Source: JBBQTU01 sp038213005 (lineage in GTDB: Bacteria > Planctomycetota > Phycisphaerae > Tepidisphaerales > Tepidisphaeraceae). Taken from it: a DNA stretch of 8,871 nt. The stretch covers positions 1 to 8,871 of the forward strand of contig JBBQTU010000176.1 of assembly GCA_038213005.1 (NCBI GenBank). Direction: 5' to 3'. The translations under genes were made by a program, and so were the position numbers. The notes under the pieces are model-generated. The model ran no database searches, was not told the origin of the DNA, and was given only the letters and a program-made list of their open reading frames with translations. Positions 1 through 6,242 of this stretch are shown here, in pieces; positions within the stretch are counted from its first letter, which is position 1; each line of letters starts with the position of its first letter.

Positions 1-55
1 ACACCACACTCGCCACCGCCGCGCACATCGCGCGGCATAAAACTGTGTTTCCCAT
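1..55 (-). CDS. Start of an unidentified gene, partial; possible exported protein
   Basis: Only the first 18 codons are in the window; the gene runs off the left edge. The start ATG (55-53, minus strand) follows an AAGGAG ribosome binding site (66-61) at 5-nt spacing, the best Shine-Dalgarno match in the window. The visible product, MGNTVLCRAMCAAVASVV, has an arginine followed by an Ala/Val/Cys-rich stretch, which would fit the start of a signal peptide, but too little is visible to identify a family. The binding site lies in a small inverted repeat (TTCTCC-TT-GGAGAA, 59-72), so it could be partly folded in the mRNA. The call rests on the binding site and the open frame only; it could be a chance frame. 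Confidence 0.4.
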   Translation of the reverse strand, partial: MGNTVLCRAMCAAVASVV

Positions 56-416
56 TGCTTCTCCTTGGAGAAATGACCACGCAACCAGCCCGAGAAGACC
101 ATCTTCGCTTGCCGACGTGATGAAAGTCAGGTTACCCCCCCAGCAAGATGCAAGCCAAATCCCGCGATAATTTTACGGGCACGCCAAATGTTGCAGTCAC
201 ACCAGAAAACAAGTGGCCGGCCGAACAAGACAACAACAGGAAAACAGGACGGAATTGAGAACGGGGACATCCCACCTTCCCATCATTGGCCCGGCTTTTC
301 CGAAGCCGTGGCAAACCTGGGCCGCCTGGAATCCCGTAGGGTCGATTCCAAGCCATGCCGCTTGGCCGTGCGCGTCGTCCAGGAATCATCGCCAAACGGC
401 CGGTTGCGGGCAATGC
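56..416. other. Intergenic stretch, no supported gene
   Basis: No frame here shows recognisable protein features. The open frames crossing it lack a plausible start context and mostly run on across other genes. The minus strand downstream of the small partner gene (below 417) was read for a displaced 3' half of the PIN toxin and none was found. Apart from the ribosome binding site next to position 55, I see nothing. Confidence 0.5.
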
Positions 417-602
417 TTACCGTGAACTGCGTTTCTCCATCATTCGGCGGCGTTTCCATTCGACGGGATCGACCAGACGGTCCCTGGACTGCTCCTGCAA
501 ACGCCGCTGTCTCTGGGCCATTTCTTCCGCGCTGCCGTGGCACTCCTGCCACAACTGCTCGCGGACACGATGAATCTCGGCGACGATGGGGTCTTGGGTC
601 AT
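417..602 (-). CDS. Small antitoxin-like partner of a PIN toxin (61 aa)
   Basis: The product begins MTQDPIVAEIHRVREQL and is a short, highly charged, probably helical protein rich in Arg, Glu and Gln. The DPIVxEI..VRE opening is what I recognise from the small proteins encoded next to VapC-like PIN nucleases in planctomycetes and cyanobacteria, where they are taken to be antitoxins. The start is well supported: a GAGGAG ribosome binding site (613-608) sits 5 nt before ATG, inside the last codons of the upstream PIN fragment, whose stop is only 2 nt away. The two are therefore co-transcribed and probably translationally coupled. With the toxin truncated, this gene would be an orphan antitoxin or a remnant. 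The family call is from recall of the N-terminal motif; direct antitoxin activity is inferred from context. Confidence 0.65.
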   Translation of the reverse strand: MTQDPIVAEIHRVREQLWQECHGSAEEMAQRQRRLQEQSRDRLVDPVEWKRRRMMEKRSSR

Positions 603-604
603 GG

Positions 605-769
605 TTACTCCTCAAGCTGTATTGGGGAGATAAGCAGGTCGAAACGATCGTCGGCGGTCTCCCACCACTGGCGTGTGACGTCCTGATGGCCAGCCACCAC
701 CAAGTCACGGCTGGGCCGCCCTGTGAGGTAGCTGATGATGCTGGTTTCCACGTATACGGTCGGCTTCAT
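605..769 (-). pseudogene. Truncated PIN-domain (VapC-like) toxin, N-terminal 54 aa
   Basis: The frame is too short for standard ORF calling but is clearly a PIN-domain start: MKPTVYVETSIISYLTGRPS, then a segment containing HQDVTRQWWE and DLLISPIQLEE. The first strand with the metal-binding acidic position (E8 in YVETS) and the conserved TSIISYLT helix are present. Full-length relatives are roughly 140-170 aa and continue after the LEE position; here a TAA stop follows at once. The later acidic residues that complete the nuclease site are absent, so the product should be inactive as a ribonuclease. No remaining C-terminal half was found nearby, which fits a deletion that joined the early part of the gene to the partner's start. 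A TATAAT box lies just upstream. A short but intact divergent protein is less likely. Confidence 0.75.
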
Positions 770-776
770 GTGGAAG

Positions 777-782
777 ATTATA
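777..782 (-). promoter_or_regulatory. -10 box (TATAAT) of the PIN/antitoxin pair
   Basis: A perfect TATAAT hexamer on the minus strand ends 7 nt before the ATG at 769, which would place transcription start at or next to the start codon (leaderless mRNA). No good -35 is visible: the hexamer 17 bp upstream is GATGCA, only 2 of 6 matches to TTGACA. The box survives although the toxin gene is truncated. Confidence 0.5.
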
Positions 783-1112
783 CCCGCAGCCCCCGTCGGT
801 GCATCTGCCCTTTCATCGTTTCATGCACCAGGCGTCTTCTATCGCCGGCCCGGTCACCGGGCCAGGGGCTGATTGGTATCACCGCTGGGGACGCCGCTTC
901 TACTTTATCTGGTGAGGCCGGCGCTGGCGGCGGGACAGATGTCGCCGGAGATGCCGGACAAATCGCGTCCCGATACCTCGCTTCACATCCAAGGCGTCGG
1001 CCCCATTCCAACGGAAGCAGGCTCGCCAACGGTTGTTGACGCGTGTCATCCGCTAACCCGCCGGCTTACACCGGCGGCTCGTTGGCAGCGACGACTATGG
1101 CGAAAGTCGGCA
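783..1112. other. Gene-poor stretch between the PIN locus and the MITE-like element
   Basis: I see no gene I can support. The longer frames across this stretch have no recognisable domain and no ribosome binding site. One 30-codon plus-strand frame at 823-915 ends in an aromatic-rich tail (WYHRWGRRFYFIW) but has no binding site and overlaps the PIN promoter region. A REP-like hairpin (1051-1085) is the only structure noted. Confidence 0.4.
1051..1085. repeat. REP-like hairpin
   Basis: A 7-bp perfect stem, CCGCCGG (1058-1064) and CCGGCGG (1071-1077), encloses a 6-base loop, CTTACA. Less perfect pairing of the flanks (CGCTAAC left, GTTGGCAGCG right) extends it. The pattern of GCCGGC with TTAC in the loop resembles short REP-like intergenic repeats I recall from planctomycete genomes. 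With only one copy in the window, its repeat status is not shown here. Confidence 0.4.
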
Positions 1113-1114
1113 TA

Positions 1115-1339
1115 GCACTACAGCGCAACTTCATAGCGATGCCATAAAGTGGGGCAGGCCGCCTCGGCCGCCCATTTTGTGCCCTTGCCGCGACACTCGG
1201 CACTCCGATAACCCGGATTCACGCCACAGCGCTTCGTTGTTCCGCTGGCATCCTCAAGCGTGATCCGTCGGCAACCAAATAGACGGCCGAGGCGGCCTGC
1301 CCCACTTTGAGGACGCGCAGTGGACTGGCGCTGTAGTGT
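1115..1339. mobile_element. MITE-like element with about 66-bp terminal inverted repeats
   Basis: The two ends match as inverted repeats at equal spacing. An outer 11-bp perfect block, CACTACAGCGC, is at 1116-1126 and its complement at 1328-1338. An inner 25-bp perfect block is at 1146-1170 and its complement at 1284-1308. The bases between and just inside these blocks match partially, giving arms of about 66 bp (1116-1181 and 1273-1338) around a 91-bp centre. TA dinucleotides flank both ends (1113-1114 and 1340-1341), which would fit a TA target duplication as made by IS630/Tc1-type transposases. No transposase is encoded, so it would be non-autonomous. A large structured RNA or a palindromic repeat not related to transposition is the alternative. 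Confidence 0.55.
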
Positions 1340-1341
1340 TA

Positions 1342-1548
1342 GCCTCGCGGTTCTGGGAGGGGACAACGAGGGCTCAGCCCCACTGCCACGGGAAGGATGG
1401 AGGATCGGCTGGGGCAATTCATCATCTTCCGCTGCCCGCTTCCACGGGTGTTTCCGGCCGTTACTCGGATCATGGCCGCAATATCGGCTCGGCGCAGAAT
1501 GCTTGCCAGAAGTCCGACTCACTTGCCCAGGAAAACAGGCGACGCCCT
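1342..1548. other. Non-coding stretch downstream of the SNF2 operon
   Basis: This lies between the MITE-like element and the end of the small proline-rich gene. I see no gene here and no clear rho-independent terminator for the minus-strand operon: there is no strong stem followed by a T-run on that strand. Confidence 0.4.
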
Positions 1549-1842
1549 TCACGGCCGGGGATTGTAGCGGCGAGCGGTGACTTCACTCACGTGTTCGTAG
1601 ATCGAAGCCAGGATCCCGAGAAACGGGAACTTGCCGCGAGCGAATGGGCTGGAGCCCAGCCGCTCGAGCACCGAAGTCTTCTCCGGCGGTGGCGGAGGCG
1701 GAAAACCGCCAGGCTCGCTCTGCAGTTGCGGCATCGGGGCAGGGACCGGTTCCGGGACCGGCGTCGGGACCGGCGTCGGCATCGGTGCCGGGGGCGGCGT
1801 CGGCACTGGATCGGTGGCAGGTTGGCTATCGAGTTCGCTCAT
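1549..1842 (-). CDS. Small proline-rich protein coupled to the SNF2 helicase gene (97 aa)
   Basis: The start codon overlaps the SNF2 stop in an ATGA arrangement (1842-1839), a classic sign of translational coupling, so the two products are probably made together. Residues about 7-55 are a low-complexity linker built on P-V/M-P-x-P repeats and a PPPPPP run; the DNA carries a 12-bp direct repeat (1754-1777). The C-terminal 40 residues look folded and conserved: SVLERLGSSPF, then KFPFLGILASIYEHVSE. From memory, SWIM zinc-finger proteins encoded beside bacterial SNF2 helicases end with a similar motif (RLGxPPF followed by an IYxxV helix). No SWIM CxCx(n)CxH cluster is present; the protein has no cysteine. 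The gene is very likely real; the function is unknown, plausibly an accessory subunit of the helicase. Confidence 0.75.
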   Translation of the reverse strand: MSELDSQPATDPVPTPPPAPMPTPVPTPVPEPVPAPMPQLQSEPGGFPPPPPPEKTSVLERLGSSPFARGKFPFLGILASIYEHVSEVTARRYNPRP

Positions 1843-4800
1843 GTATTGCCCTGGTAATCCTCAACGGCTTCATCCGACAGCGCCAGCGTCTTGCGCAGTT
1901 CCTCGCTGGACATCCCCGTGAGCCAGTCGTCGCCGCTGGTGACGATGCGGTCGGCCAGATCAACCTTCTCTTTAAGGAGCCGGTCGATCCGCTCTTCCAT
2001 CGTGCCGATACAGATATATTTATGCACCTGCACGGTGCGCGTCTGCCCGATACGGTGGGCGCGGTCGGTGGCCTGCTGCTCGACGGCGGGGTTCCACCAG
2101 CGGTCGAAGTGGAACACATGGTTGGCCTTGGTCAGGTTGAGCCCGAGCCCGCCGGCCCGCAGTGACAGCAGGAAGACGCGCACGCCCGAGGCCGGGTCCT
2201 GGAACTGCTGGACCATCGTGTCGCGCCGGGCGGCCGGCGTGCCGCCGTGCAGATAAAGCACCGGAACGCCCAGGCGTTTAGTCAGGACCTGCTCGAGGAT
2301 GTCGCCCATCGCCTTGAACTGCGTGAACACGAGTGCGTTGTCACCGACCTCCACCACCTCTTCGAGCATCTCGACGAGCCGCTCGCACTTGCCGCTGCGC
2401 CCGTCGGTCTCGGTATCGGTGCTGGCCCCGGCAACTTTTCCAGACAGGAGCATCGGGTGGTCGCAGATCTGCTTCAGCCGGGTCAACGCCGCCAGGATCA
2501 GGCCCCGCCGGCGGATACCGCTGGCCGAGTCGATCTGCCCCAGCATCTCGTCGGTGATGCGCTGATAGAGCGACGCCTGCTCGACCGTGAGATTGCAGTA
2601 GACCGGCAGTTCCATCTTCTCGGGCAGGTCGCCAGCGATGGTCGGGTCGCTCTTGGTCCGCCGCAAAACAAACGGGCGGATGAACGACCGCAGATGTTCG
2701 CCGCGCGAGGCATCCCCCAGCCGCTCGATCGGCACGGCGAATCGCTCGCGGAAACTCGCCGCCGTGCCCATCAGGCCCGGGTTGAGGATCTCCATGATCG
2801 ACCACAATTCCGACAGGTGGTTTTCGATCGGAGTACCGGTCATCGCGATCCGGTGGCTGGCCGGGATCGACCGGATCGACAGCGTCGAGCCGGCCGATGG
2901 GTTCTTAATCTTCTGTGCCTCGTCCAGCACCATTCGGTGCCAGTTGATGCTCTTGAGGTCCTCAACGTCGCGCGTTGCCAGAGCATAGCTGGTGATGATC
3001 AGGTCCGCCGCCCCGACGGCGTCGCGAAACTCCTGCCCGTGGAGGCGGGTCGTTCCGTGATGGGACAGCGTCTTCAGATTCGGGGCAAAACGCGCCACCT
3101 CGCGCACCCAGTTGCTCAGCACCGATGTCGGGGCAAACAGCAGCGTAGGACCGACGCCGTGCCCGACCGCCTCGCCATTCGTGCCGCCCAGAGCCTCGGC
3201 TCGCTTCTGCGAAATCTCGCGCTCCAGCAGCAACAGCGAGATCAGTTGGATCGTCTTGCCAAGGCCCATGTCGTCGGCCAGACAGGCGCCGATCCCCAGG
3301 CGCTGCAGGAAGGCCATCCATTGCAGCCCCCGCAACTGGTAGGGTCGCAGTTCACCCTGGAAACCCGTCGGCTGATTGAGTTCCTCAACCTGCACGTCCG
3401 GCGTCTGTCGCAGCAACTGCTGTATCCACTGACTGCCCACCAGACCCGATATCTCCAGCCCGGTTTCGGCGCGGGTGGTTCCGTGGGCAATCCGCAGGGC
3501 CTCGCCCAGGCTCAGGCTCCCCTGCCGATTCTCCTGCAGAAACTGCATCGCCTTCTCGGCCGCGTCGGTGTCCACCTCCACCCACTGCCCGTCGACTTTC
3601 ACCAGTTGCTGCTGACGGGAAAGGATGTCGCGAAACTGGTCATCGCTCAGCCGCAGGTCGCCGATGGCGATCTGCCAGTCAAACTCCATCAGCGCGCCCA
3701 GGCCCATCTGCCCCGACCCGATTTCCGACGGGTCGGCCGACCTCGCCACGCGGCCTGCGCCGTCGGTCGCCGGGTCAAGCACCTCCTGGTCCTGCGAAGC
3801 CGGGCGCAACGCCATCTGCATCGTGATCTGCCTGGGACTCTCTTGTGCCCAATCCGGCACACGCGCGCCAAAACCCGCCTCGCGCAGACGCGGTGCCCAC
3901 TGGCGGATGAATGCGATCGCCTCGGCCGAGTTGATCTCCACTTCGCAAGGCGCTGGATCATCCAGCCGCTTGAGCACCGGCCAGGTATCGCCGGCGCGGG
4001 TCAGTTCCTCCAGCAGCAGTTGCCTCCGCAGCAGCAGCGCGCGACCCAGGATCGCCGGCAATGCAGCGCCGGATTCCCAAAGCGTGCTGGCATCGACAGG
4101 CTCAGCATCCGCATCGGCCGGGTCGAGTTGGAATTTGACATGCCATGGATCGGTGTCTTCATCCGGCTCAATGAGCTCAAAGGCCAGGCGCAGCGAGCCG
4201 CCGTGGTGCCATAACTCCAGGACGCTGGTCCACTGGCGGATGGCTTCGACCATCTTGGGGGTCGGATCCTCCACGAGGCGGTCGGCCGCCAGAAGGCCGG
4301 CCATCCAACGCATGTCATCTGTGGCATCGGGCATGCGGCACTTGTCGGCCGCCCGCGCGAAGAATGGGTCTTCAGAAGTCGCCCGCCGCACCAGGGCATC
4401 GGTCATCGCGCCGACGAACGATTCGATATTCGTCTCCCACGCTTCCTGCGGCGCATCGGCCGGCAGCAGGATCCGCGCTGGCGCAGGCAGTCGCTGGGCC
4501 ATGACGCGCAGCCAGGCCACCTCATCCGTACCGCTGATCAGGGGGCGCCATGTTGCCACGGTGCGATCATCAGTGCCGGTCTCGATGGAGGGATAGAACT
4601 GTCCGCCTTGAACTCGGTCCATCACAAAACGGGCCAGGACGGTGAAGAAGCGGACTGAGTCGCCCAGGCGCCCGTCCTGCGGCAGCGATAGCAGGAGATC
4701 CGCCGCCTGGTCGGGAGCAAACTGCAAGGCCTGCAGGTCGCCGCCGCCTTCGCGGTGGACGTTCTGGGCCGTGGCAGCCGACGCCAGTAGTGCGTCGTCG

Positions 4801-4913
4801 CAGGCCTCGCCCAGAAAATCACGGAGTGATTCTGCGCAGACAGAAACACCGTCGGAGGCATGGCCCCAGACCAGAAGAACCGCGTCGTGCCAGGTGGCGT
4901 CAAGAGTCAGCAT
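1839..4913 (-). CDS. SNF2-family DNA-dependent ATPase/helicase with DUF3670-type N-terminal region (1024 aa)
   Basis: This is a superfamily 2 ATPase of the Snf2 type, expected to translocate on double-stranded DNA and remodel protein-DNA complexes in the cytoplasm; the bacterial role is not established. Residues 1-510 form the helicase-associated region typical of this bacterial class, with a WQIAIGD segment near 413. The motor follows: GELRPYQLRGLQWM (520-533), Walker A DDMGLGKT (547-554), APTSVLSNW (594-602), Walker B DEAQ (664-667), TGTPIENHLSELW (692-704), LVFTQF (861-866), LRAGGLGLNLTKA (918-930) and QATDRAHRIGQ (947-957). All motor motifs are intact, so it should be active. I chose the ATG at 4913, 4 nt after the upstream gene's stop (which ends at 4918); the longer start at 4994 would overlap that gene. 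It is the middle gene of a three-gene operon and overlaps the next gene by 4 nt. No strong ribosome binding site is visible, consistent with coupled translation. Confidence 0.95.
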   Translation of the reverse strand: MLTLDATWHDAVLLVWGHASDGVSVCAESLRDFLGEACDDALLASAATAQNVHREGGGDLQALQFAPDQAADLLLSLPQDGRLGDSVRFFTVLARFVMDRVQGGQFYPSIETGTDDRTVATWRPLISGTDEVAWLRVMAQRLPAPARILLPADAPQEAWETNIESFVGAMTDALVRRATSEDPFFARAADKCRMPDATDDMRWMAGLLAADRLVEDPTPKMVEAIRQWTSVLELWHHGGSLRLAFELIEPDEDTDPWHVKFQLDPADADAEPVDASTLWESGAALPAILGRALLLRRQLLLEELTRAGDTWPVLKRLDDPAPCEVEINSAEAIAFIRQWAPRLREAGFGARVPDWAQESPRQITMQMALRPASQDQEVLDPATDGAGRVARSADPSEIGSGQMGLGALMEFDWQIAIGDLRLSDDQFRDILSRQQQLVKVDGQWVEVDTDAAEKAMQFLQENRQGSLSLGEALRIAHGTTRAETGLEISGLVGSQWIQQLLRQTPDVQVEELNQPTGFQGELRPYQLRGLQWMAFLQRLGIGACLADDMGLGKTIQLISLLLLEREISQKRAEALGGTNGEAVGHGVGPTLLFAPTSVLSNWVREVARFAPNLKTLSHHGTTRLHGQEFRDAVGAADLIITSYALATRDVEDLKSINWHRMVLDEAQKIKNPSAGSTLSIRSIPASHRIAMTGTPIENHLSELWSIMEILNPGLMGTAASFRERFAVPIERLGDASRGEHLRSFIRPFVLRRTKSDPTIAGDLPEKMELPVYCNLTVEQASLYQRITDEMLGQIDSASGIRRRGLILAALTRLKQICDHPMLLSGKVAGASTDTETDGRSGKCERLVEMLEEVVEVGDNALVFTQFKAMGDILEQVLTKRLGVPVLYLHGGTPAARRDTMVQQFQDPASGVRVFLLSLRAGGLGLNLTKANHVFHFDRWWNPAVEQQATDRAHRIGQTRTVQVHKYICIGTMEERIDRLLKEKVDLADRIVTSGDDWLTGMSSEELRKTLALSDEAVEDYQGNT

Positions 4914-4917
4914 GAAA

Positions 4918-5148
4918 CTACATCGGCGTCTTAAAGCCCATCGCACGGACAGCACACCAGCCCGCTCTGGCCTCGAAGACGGCGAGGAAACCAACCATCA
5001 TACACAAAATCGATACGATCCACGAGAGCACCGAACCCGTCGGCGCCGCCCACAGCCAAATCAGCGCCACACCCACCCCAACCAGGGCAATTCCCCAGAT
5101 GAGCCGGGCCACCTTTCCACGCGAATCAATGTTGCACTGTAATGCCAT
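4918..5148 (-). CDS. DUF2892 (YgaP-like) small membrane protein (76 aa)
   Basis: The product has the layout of DUF2892 proteins: an N-terminal CNIDSRGKVARL signature (residues 5-16), two hydrophobic segments (about 17-34 and 40-58), and a C-terminal conserved block FEARAGWCAVRAMGFKTP. Cysteines at 5 and in the GWC motif are typical of the family. It should be an inner-membrane protein of unknown function; in YgaP the same transmembrane module is fused to a rhodanese domain, absent here. It is the first gene of the operon with the SNF2 helicase, 4 nt upstream of it, and shares a divergent promoter region with the FAH gene. Pairing a small membrane protein with an SNF2 motor has no obvious functional logic and may be simple co-transcription. 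Confidence 0.85.
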   Translation of the reverse strand: MALQCNIDSRGKVARLIWGIALVGVGVALIWLWAAPTGSVLSWIVSILCMMVGFLAVFEARAGWCAVRAMGFKTPM

Positions 5149-5153
5149 AACCG

Positions 5154-5182
5154 ATTCAAGGCTCGCGGCGCGCCGAAGGCAA
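5154..5182 (-). promoter_or_regulatory. Predicted promoter of the DUF2892-SNF2 operon
   Basis: On the minus strand TTGCCT (5182-5177) and TTGAAT (5159-5154) are separated by exactly 17 bp, and the -10 ends 5 nt before the ATG at 5148. Each box matches consensus at 4 of 6 positions. The spacer holds a 10-bp perfect palindrome, CGGCGCGCCG (5166-5175), which could be a regulator site or chance in GC-rich DNA. Confidence 0.45.
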
Positions 5183-5240
5183 GATTGGCCATCCGCAGTC
5201 TCACTCGCGCCATCTCAATGGCCATCGCCCCATCGACCGA

Positions 5241-5269
5241 TTGCCACACGAGCAGCCGGCGCGTAGTGT
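5241..5269 (+). promoter_or_regulatory. Predicted promoter of the FAH-family gene
   Basis: TTGCCA (5241-5246, 5 of 6 matches to the -35 consensus) is followed after 17 bp by TAGTGT (5264-5269, a TAnnnT -10), then 7 nt to the ATG at 5277. Transcription would begin at or next to the start codon, so the mRNA would be leaderless; no Shine-Dalgarno sequence is present upstream. This also argues against any longer start at 5241, which would fall on the -35 box. Confidence 0.55.
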
Positions 5270-5276
5270 TGATGCA

Positions 5277-6077
5277 ATGCGTATTGCGCGTTTTCTTTCG
5301 GCGGGCGAGTGCTGCACCGGACAACTCATCGACGACCAGTGGGCCCTGGCGATGGAGGGCAGTGTGGCCGAGGGTCTGCGCCCGACCACGAAACGGCTCC
5401 GGGTTGAGAAGTTGCTGGCGCCGCTGATCCCTGCGGACATTCTGTGTATTGGGCTGAACTACCGCGAACATGCCAAGGAGAGCGGCGCGGAGATTCCGTT
5501 GCACCCGGTGCTGTTTGTGAAGGCCGGCAACACGCTGAATAACCCCGGCGACGCCATCGTGCTGCCGCGGCTCAGTGATCAGGTGGACTATGAAGCCGAA
5601 CTCGCGATCGTGATCGGCCGGACGGCTAAACGCGTCCGGCGCGAAGATGCGATGGGGTACATCCTGGGTTACACGTGCGCCAATGACGTGTCGGCGCGAG
5701 ACTGGCAGCGTGACAAAGGCAAGAGCGGCGGACAGTGGTGCCGGGCCAAGGGATTTGATGGGTTCTGCCCATTGGGCCCGTGGATCGTGACGACCGACGA
5801 ACTGCCCAATCCCAATGCCCTGCGCATCCGCACCATGCTTAACACAACGGTCATGCAGGATTCATCTACGTCGGACATGATCTTCGACATCCCGGCGCTG
5901 GTGGAGAGCCTGAGCAGCACCATGACCCTCCGGGCCGGCACCGTGATTCTGACCGGTACGCCCCAGGGCGTCGGCTTTGCCCGCAAGCCCCCGGTCTTCC
6001 TCAAGCCGGGGGATCAGGTGGTCGTGGACATCGAGAAAATCGGGCAATTGGCTAATCCCGTGTCGGCCGCGGAATAA
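5277..6077 (+). CDS. Fumarylacetoacetate hydrolase family protein (266 aa)
   Basis: A cytoplasmic metal-dependent enzyme of the FAH superfamily, whose members cleave or decarboxylate beta-diketo or 2-oxo acids (FAHD1-type acylpyruvase/oxaloacetate decarboxylase, or HpcE-type isomerase/decarboxylase in aromatic catabolism). Seen: a short N-terminal domain, then LNYREHAKE (60-68) with the His65/Glu68 pair used as catalytic dyad in FAHD1; VDYEAELAIVIG (103-114) supplying metal ligands Glu106 and Glu108; ANDVSARDWQ (135-144) with Asp137 as third ligand; KGFDGFCPLGPW (158-169); and the closing LTGTPQGVG (225-233). All key residues are intact and the length is normal. The start at 5277 follows the family's MRIxRF opening and lies 7 nt after a -10 box. 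The exact substrate cannot be read from sequence, and no pathway genes are adjacent. Confidence 0.93.
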   Translation: MRIARFLSAGECCTGQLIDDQWALAMEGSVAEGLRPTTKRLRVEKLLAPLIPADILCIGLNYREHAKESGAEIPLHPVLFVKAGNTLNNPGDAIVLPRLSDQVDYEAELAIVIGRTAKRVRREDAMGYILGYTCANDVSARDWQRDKGKSGGQWCRAKGFDGFCPLGPWIVTTDELPNPNALRIRTMLNTTVMQDSSTSDMIFDIPALVESLSSTMTLRAGTVILTGTPQGVGFARKPPVFLKPGDQVVVDIEKIGQLANPVSAAE

Positions 6078-6144
6078 GTGGGTTTTCCCTATTGTCCGTT
6101 GCAGAGAGAAATGGCTACACTTACGGAACACTGGTGGCTGACGG

Positions 6145-6172
6145 TCGCCAAGACCTAAACACCTGTTAATAC
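6145..6172 (+). promoter_or_regulatory. Possible promoter of the glycosyltransferase gene
   Basis: TCGCCA (6145-6150, 4 of 6) and TAATAC (6167-6172) are 16 bp apart. The -10 ends 7 nt before an ATG at 6180, the same geometry as other genes in the window. If real, transcription starts near 6180, giving either a leaderless message with a 21-residue N-terminal extension or a 63-nt leader before the ATG at 6243. Weak matches; low confidence. Confidence 0.3.
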
Positions 6173-6188
6173 TGTTGTTATGTCGCTT

Positions 6189-6218
6189 CGGGCAAGGCGA
6201 TCGGCGTCGGCTTGCCCG
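6189..6218 (+). promoter_or_regulatory. Stem-loop in the leader of the glycosyltransferase gene
   Basis: CGGGCAAG (6189-6196) and CTTGCCCG (6211-6218) form a perfect 8-bp stem with a 14-nt loop, 24 nt before the preferred start codon at 6243. It has no following T-run, so it is not a standard terminator. It could affect translation or mRNA stability. Its role is unknown, and chance is possible. Confidence 0.3.
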
Positions 6219-6242
6219 CCATCGGAAAGTGCGGTGCGAAAA

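Noticed and set aside
823..915. A 30-codon plus-strand frame ending WYHRWGRRFYFIW
   Set aside because: The aromatic tail is curious, but there is no binding site or promoter, and it overlaps the upstream region of the divergent PIN gene. Too short to support.
778..1029. An 83-codon minus-strand frame just upstream of the PIN gene
   Set aside because: Its stop falls in the TATAAT promoter box of the PIN pair, it lacks a binding site, and the Pro/Ala-rich product has no recognisable feature.
188..1039. A 283-codon plus-strand frame
   Set aside because: It runs antisense across both the PIN fragment and the antitoxin-like gene, has no ribosome binding site and no recognisable domain.
1118..1552. 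A 144-codon minus-strand frame
   Set aside because: It reads through both arms of the MITE-like element and overlaps the 3' end of the small proline-rich gene in another frame; composition is random-looking.
2247..4214. A 655-codon open frame on the plus strand, antisense to the SNF2 gene
   Set aside because: It lies entirely inside the SNF2 gene on the opposite strand. Its translation is Arg/Gln/His-rich with no domain, while the minus strand encodes all helicase motifs. It is open because of GC-rich third positions.
4914..4994. Longer start for the SNF2 helicase at 4994
   Set aside because: It would overlap most of the C-terminal third of the DUF2892 gene; the extra 27 residues are Arg/Ser-rich and unlike the conserved opening MLTLDATWHD.
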